Assembly: GCA_030043455.1 (NCBI GenBank)
Contig: JASHXQ010000070.1
Location: forward strand, 1-8,752
Length of the DNA: 8,752 bases
Source: Nitrososphaerales archaeon
GTDB lineage: Archaea; Thermoproteota; Nitrososphaeria; Nitrososphaerales; CADDZS01
Direction of reading: 5' to 3'
In this document: positions 5,849 to 8,752 of the stretch, piece after piece
How the letters are laid out: every line of letters begins with the position of its first letter
Position numbering within the stretch: position 1 is the stretch's first letter
Translations under genes and position numbers: made by a program
Notes under the pieces: model-generated
Told to the model about the DNA's origin: nothing
Seen by the model: the letters and a program-made list of their open reading frames with translations, nothing else
The model's database searches: none

Positions 5849-6727
5849 TTGGTCGAGTACATCGAGACCTCGGAAGAGTTACTCCGGAAGGTCATACAAC
5901 CCCGGAGACCTGACGCTCACAAAGGCGACAACGGGGTCGTTTGCGTCGTTGGGGGAAGCAGGCTTTTCCACGGCGCTCCTTTTTTTGCCTCGATGTCCAG
6001 TTTGAGGACCGGTGTGGATCTTGTCTATGTGGCCGTGCCCAAATTGATTGCGACTTCAGTGAGATCTCTCAGTCCGGATCTGATCGTTTTTCCTGTCGCC
6101 GACGCAAAGCTGACCGTGGGGGCTGCGGATGCTTTGCTAAAGTGGTTGCCAGAAATCGACTCCCTTGTGATGGGACCAGGGATGGGACGACAAAACCTGG
6201 ATGGAGCAAAGAAATTAATTCGAGATCTTTGCCTCGAAAGAAAGGTCAGGGCCGTAGTCGATGCGGAGGCCCAGAACTCTGACGTATACAATCTCATCAA
6301 GCATCGCGGTTGCGTAACCACCCCTCATCCCGGCGAATTCAAAAGGGTCTTCGGTGTCGAAGCCGGGAACTCACTGGAAGAAAAAATTGACAACGTAAGT
6401 TCGAAGGCGAAAGAGTTTGACTTGACTGTTGTTTTGAAGGGAGCTGAAACAGTGATCTCTAATGGATCTCGAGTGTATGTCAACAGAACTGGAAGCCCCG
6501 GAATGACCTGTGGAGGAATAGGCGATACTCTCTCTGGGGTAATTGGGGCGTTGATCGCGCGGGCGAGTGGCGCAGACATTGAGTCCCTAGATCTCGCCGC
6601 AGCGGCGTCTTATATCGTGGGACTTGCCGGTCAGAAGGCCGTGTCGGAAAAGGGGTTTCACATTGTGGCGACTGACATCATCGAACAGATTCCTGCAGTG
6701 CTGAAACCTTTCGACCGAGTTGAGTAA
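5849..6727 (+). CDS. nnrD: ADP/ATP-dependent NAD(P)H-hydrate dehydratase (stand-alone)
   Basis: This enzyme dehydrates damaged S-NAD(P)HX back to NAD(P)H using a nucleoside phosphate, a cytosolic repair reaction in the ribokinase-like fold. Family motifs, numbered from the upstream TTG at 5816, are HKGDNGVVCVVGGS (35-48), GPGMG (120-124), the PHPGE block (170-174), VLKG (206-209) and the Gly-rich GMTCGGIGD (229-237) with the catalytic Asp. Only the C-terminal half of the common two-domain Nnr protein is present. The N-terminal NAD(P)HX epimerase domain is absent, so an epimerase, if present, is encoded elsewhere. The start is placed at TTG 5849. TTG 5816 would add 11 residues but abuts the TATA-like box at 5807-5815. 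Its stop is 9 bp before the methyltransferase start, which suggests one transcript. Confidence 0.92.
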   Translation: MVEYIETSEELLRKVIQPRRPDAHKGDNGVVCVVGGSRLFHGAPFFASMSSLRTGVDLVYVAVPKLIATSVRSLSPDLIVFPVADAKLTVGAADALLKWLPEIDSLVMGPGMGRQNLDGAKKLIRDLCLERKVRAVVDAEAQNSDVYNLIKHRGCVTTPHPGEFKRVFGVEAGNSLEEKIDNVSSKAKEFDLTVVLKGAETVISNGSRVYVNRTGSPGMTCGGIGDTLSGVIGALIARASGADIESLDLAAAASYIVGLAGQKAVSEKGFHIVATDIIEQIPAVLKPFDRVE

Positions 6728-6736
6728 AGGCAGTAA

Positions 6737-7468
6737 TTGAGTTTCGAAGGTCCCAGTTCGGACTACGGACTGAAAGAGGACTGGAATTTTGTCGAGAAGG
6801 CCCTCGAAGACATCATTCCCGTCTACGACAAAACCAACCGGTACATTTCACTCGGTACAGATCTCAAACTAAGAAGAAGAGGAATACAGGTACTCCTTAG
6901 TGAATTTGATACTGAAGATTTCTCTATACTGGATCTGGGATGTGGTACGGGCACCATGACCCGCCTCTTTCAGGAGAGCGCCCCTGCGAATGACAGCATC
7001 ACGCTGGTCGATCCACTTATGAGAATGATAAACGTCGCCCATACTCGAGTGAGGGAGGACGGTCTGCTAGGGGTCTATGAATCTCTTCCCTTTCGACGAG
7101 ATATTATCGACGCCGCTATGGCTGGATTTGCCATTAGAGATGCCAGAAACCTAGCAGCTGCCCTAAAACAGATCAATATGCTTCTCAAAGTAAATGGAAA
7201 ATTCCTTATTGTGGATCTTTCAAAGCCCGATTCTGCACTGAGAGGTGGTTTGGTTTCAATCTACTGGAAAATCTTCGCTCCGTTGATCGCTCTCTTGTCC
7301 TCCGGCAAGTTGGGGTTGAAATTCGGCGCGCTCTCAAAGACTTACAAGAGATTGCCTAAAATCTCAGAGTTTCTTCGTCTCGCAGAGGACGAAGGCTTTG
7401 AAGTAACGAAGAGCGAATTTTCTATGCTTGGAGGAGCCTGCATCCTACTTTTAACCAAGAGATTCTAA
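6737..7468 (+). CDS. UbiE/MenG-like class I SAM methyltransferase
   Basis: A Rossmann-type methyltransferase of 243 residues, close to the size of UbiE/COQ5/MenG enzymes, which C-methylate the ring of quinone precursors. The N-terminal VYDKTNRYISLGTDLKLRRR (29-48) corresponds to the YDxxNxxxSxGxxxxWRR block of that family. SAM-binding motif I is LDLGCGTG (65-72), with the acidic residue at Asp92. GFAIRDARN (130-138) replaces the usual FGLRN, and FLIVDLSKP (156-164) matches LEFSKP. FGALSKTYKRLPKISEF near the C-terminus mirrors the YxYLPxS block. Menaquinone methylation is therefore the leading guess, but no other quinone gene is in the window and the substrate is not proven. The start is TTG 6737, preceded by AAAGG 6 bp upstream. 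It probably shares a transcript with the dehydratase. Its stop lies 3 bp from the stop of the convergent asparaginase gene. Confidence 0.85.
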   Translation: MSFEGPSSDYGLKEDWNFVEKALEDIIPVYDKTNRYISLGTDLKLRRRGIQVLLSEFDTEDFSILDLGCGTGTMTRLFQESAPANDSITLVDPLMRMINVAHTRVREDGLLGVYESLPFRRDIIDAAMAGFAIRDARNLAAALKQINMLLKVNGKFLIVDLSKPDSALRGGLVSIYWKIFAPLIALLSSGKLGLKFGALSKTYKRLPKISEFLRLAEDEGFEVTKSEFSMLGGACILLLTKRF

Positions 7469-7471
7469 AAA

Positions 7472-8494
7472 TTACATTCGCAGTTTTCGTCCGGCAACGA
7501 CTTCATGTGGATAGATAACCCCGTACTCTTCAGGAAGCACTACTGCTACCGGTTTCTCGCGATACGAGAAACAAAGCGAGACAGGCATCATCTCGGTGTT
7601 TCTCGCGAGTCCAAAGTTTCCCTTTGCGTCAATGGAGATCACTCCCGCCACCCCGGGGCCGCGAAGCTTCGTCAGGAGGCTAATTGAGGCGTCGGATGCG
7701 GCTTGGGCGTCCAGTCCATCTCTCATAAAGTCGCAGATCGTTTTGCACAAGGTCACTCGGATAATCTCTTCACCCGCCCCTGTTGCCACCGAAGCCCCGG
7801 AATTAGAATTCGCGTAAAGACCCGCTCCAGGAATTGGAGAATCCCCCACCCGCCCCGGAAGTTTCATGAACCTTCCCCCGGTGGAAACTCCTGCACAAAG
7901 CATTCCTTCAGAGTCGATTCCCACGGCCCCCACCGTGTCCTGTTTTCCATATTCTTCTTCGGCATAATGGGGCAAGAGTTTCGAGTTTTTTGGCCATTCC
8001 TTGAATTCTCCCGCCTTCATTTTTCGCTTGTACTCCTCAAACTGCTTCATTCTCATTTTGGTAGGCTGCAGATCGTGGAGCTCAAACCCTACCGCCTTGG
8101 CGAATCTTCTCAGGGGGCCTTCGCCGGCTAGAAAGACATGGTCCGTCTTTTCCATGCATGCTCGCGCGAGAGAAATCGGATTTGAGACCATGCTTGCCCC
8201 CGCCACGGAACCACAGCTGAGGTCCCCCAACATCAGAGCGGCGTCGGGCTCCACTTTCCCTTCAATCGTGGTGCACGCTCCCTTGCCAGCATTGAAGATT
8301 CCGCTGTCTTCAAGCACTATCACAGCGGTTTCCACAGCGTCCAGAGAAGCACCGCCTCTACGGAGTATTTCAAATCCCTCAAACGCGGATTTGCGAAGGA
8401 TTTTCCGCCGGAGATCAATATCGTCCTTCAAACTCCTTTGCAAGGATCCTGCGCCACCGTGAACAATCAAGCCGTAGGGAGAATTAGAAACCAT
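7472..8494 (-). CDS. Isoaspartyl peptidase / L-asparaginase (Ntn hydrolase)
   Basis: A plant-type asparaginase family member, made as a precursor that cuts itself before a threonine, which then acts as nucleophile. It removes isoaspartyl residues from peptides and may hydrolyse asparagine, in the cytosol. From ATG 8494 (340 residues), HGGAG is at 12-16, NAGKG at 68-72 and GSVAGA at 95-100. The processing site is GKQDTVGAVG, with nucleophile Thr187. Then come GRVGDSPIPGAGLYA and GAGEEIIR, all family landmarks for substrate binding. A charged linker (about 148-182) precedes the cleavage point, as expected for the alpha subunit tail. An upstream in-frame ATG at 8599 would add 35 residues of unlikely composition, overlapping the PadR gene, so ATG 8494 just before the conserved core is chosen. 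It is divergent from the padR-like gene. Confidence 0.93.
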   Translation of the reverse strand: MVSNSPYGLIVHGGAGSLQRSLKDDIDLRRKILRKSAFEGFEILRRGGASLDAVETAVIVLEDSGIFNAGKGACTTIEGKVEPDAALMLGDLSCGSVAGASMVSNPISLARACMEKTDHVFLAGEGPLRRFAKAVGFELHDLQPTKMRMKQFEEYKRKMKAGEFKEWPKNSKLLPHYAEEEYGKQDTVGAVGIDSEGMLCAGVSTGGRFMKLPGRVGDSPIPGAGLYANSNSGASVATGAGEEIIRVTLCKTICDFMRDGLDAQAASDASISLLTKLRGPGVAGVISIDAKGNFGLARNTEMMPVSLCFSYREKPVAVVLPEEYGVIYPHEVVAGRKLRM

Positions 8495-8497
8495 GAG

Positions 8498-8513
8498 AGG
8501 GCTCAAAGGCCCT
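8498..8513. repeat. Inverted repeat in the asparaginase leader
   Basis: AGGGC (8498-8502) and GCCCT (8509-8513) are inverted arms around six bases, ending 3 bp from the asparaginase ATG. It sits where the transcript would begin, so it could be an operator, perhaps for the adjacent PadR protein, or a small leader hairpin. Short arms make chance possible. Confidence 0.35.
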
Positions 8514-8529
8514 TGCTGAGTGTAATTAT

Positions 8530-8541
8530 GGTTTTTATGCC
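8530..8541. promoter_or_regulatory. Shared TATA-like box between asparaginase and padR-like genes
   Basis: GGTTTTTATGCC on plus reads GGCATAAAAACC on minus. Its centre is about 30 bp from the PadR ATG at 8566, giving a nearly leaderless message, and about 42 bp from the asparaginase ATG at 8494. Both strands are plausible, and the plus-strand spacing is the closer fit. Confidence 0.4.
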
Positions 8542-8565
8542 GACTATGATTGTAAGAAAAACCGG

Positions 8566-8752
8566 ATGCCGAAAAACGACAGCGAGGTCTTTGCCCCAAA
8601 AGGACTTTTGAAAATGCTGATTCTCAAATTCGCCTCTTCCCGACCTGTTACAGGAGTGGAGATTATGGCAGACGTACCGAGAATGACCGAGGATCTCTGG
8701 TCGCCTAGTCCAGGTTCCGTTTACTATCTTCTGGGAGAAATGGAGAAAGACG
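8566..8752 (+). CDS. PadR-family transcriptional regulator, N-terminal part
   Basis: The gene runs off the right edge after 62 codons. The visible part is the winged-helix DNA-binding domain of PadR-type regulators. PKGLLKMLILKFAS forms the first helix and TGVEIMADV the second. WSPSPGSVYYLLGEMEKD is the hallmark W-x-PSPGS-x-Y recognition helix and wing entry, almost identical to the family pattern. The C-terminal dimerisation domain is not seen. The start at ATG 8566 has a TATA-like box centred 30 bp upstream and no Shine-Dalgarno sequence. PadR proteins often regulate their own gene and neighbours, so the divergent asparaginase gene is a candidate target, which is inference from position. 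The ligand is unknown. Confidence 0.9.
   Translation, partial: MPKNDSEVFAPKGLLKMLILKFASSRPVTGVEIMADVPRMTEDLWSPSPGSVYYLLGEMEKD

Noticed and set aside
8495..8599. N-terminal extension of the asparaginase to ATG 8599
   Set aside because: The 35 extra residues are Ser/His/Asn-rich, precede the conserved core with no family counterpart, span the TATA-like element and overlap the PadR coding start on the other strand.
1..8752. Mobile element, CRISPR array or defence system
   Set aside because: No transposase or integrase motifs, no regularly spaced repeats and no defence-type domains are visible. The gene content is housekeeping throughout.

Overview
The window looks like a chromosomal segment from an archaeon, most plausibly of the TACK group (Thaumarchaeota, Bathyarchaeota or relatives). 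The phylum is inference. The archaeal signs are a deoxyhypusine synthase, a tRNA-Cys gene without encoded CCA that carries at least one and probably two short introns, TATA-like boxes about 25-40 bp upstream of starts with little Shine-Dalgarno sequence, several TTG starts, and an archaeal-style zinc-ribbon membrane protein. No insertion sequence, phage gene, CRISPR array or plasmid function is visible. The content is mostly housekeeping.

Layout from left to right. Bases 1-112 hold the C-terminal tail of an unidentified rightward gene. It converges on a leftward zinc-ribbon/two-TM/PH-like membrane protein (123-821) whose true start is unclear. A short AT-rich divergent promoter region separates that gene from a rightward short-chain dehydrogenase (922-1713). 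A 91-residue DnaJ-type zinc-finger protein without a J domain follows (1862-2137). The gap 2138-2374 has no gene but contains a T-rich stretch, an inverted repeat and a G-quadruplex-type motif. Leftward from there lie the tRNA-Cys gene (2375-2482) and, on the same strand, a 712-residue membrane pyrophosphatase of the potassium-independent type (2544-4682), then deoxyhypusine synthase (4787-5776, possibly to 5806).

Deoxyhypusine synthase is divergent from a rightward pair: a stand-alone NAD(P)H-hydrate dehydratase and a UbiE/MenG-type methyltransferase 9 bp apart. The methyltransferase converges, with a 3-bp gap, on a leftward isoaspartyl peptidase/asparaginase (7472-8494). That gene is in turn divergent from a PadR-type regulator that runs off the right edge.

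The genes do not form one pathway. They cover pyrophosphate-driven ion pumping, eIF5A (aIF5A) modification, repair of damaged NAD(P)H, probable quinone methylation, and turnover of isoaspartyl peptides. The most notable points are the tRNA-Cys gene with a probable second intron at 48/49, the two divergent gene pairs that each appear to share one TATA-like element, the missing start of the zinc-ribbon gene, and the orphan DnaJ-type zinc finger.
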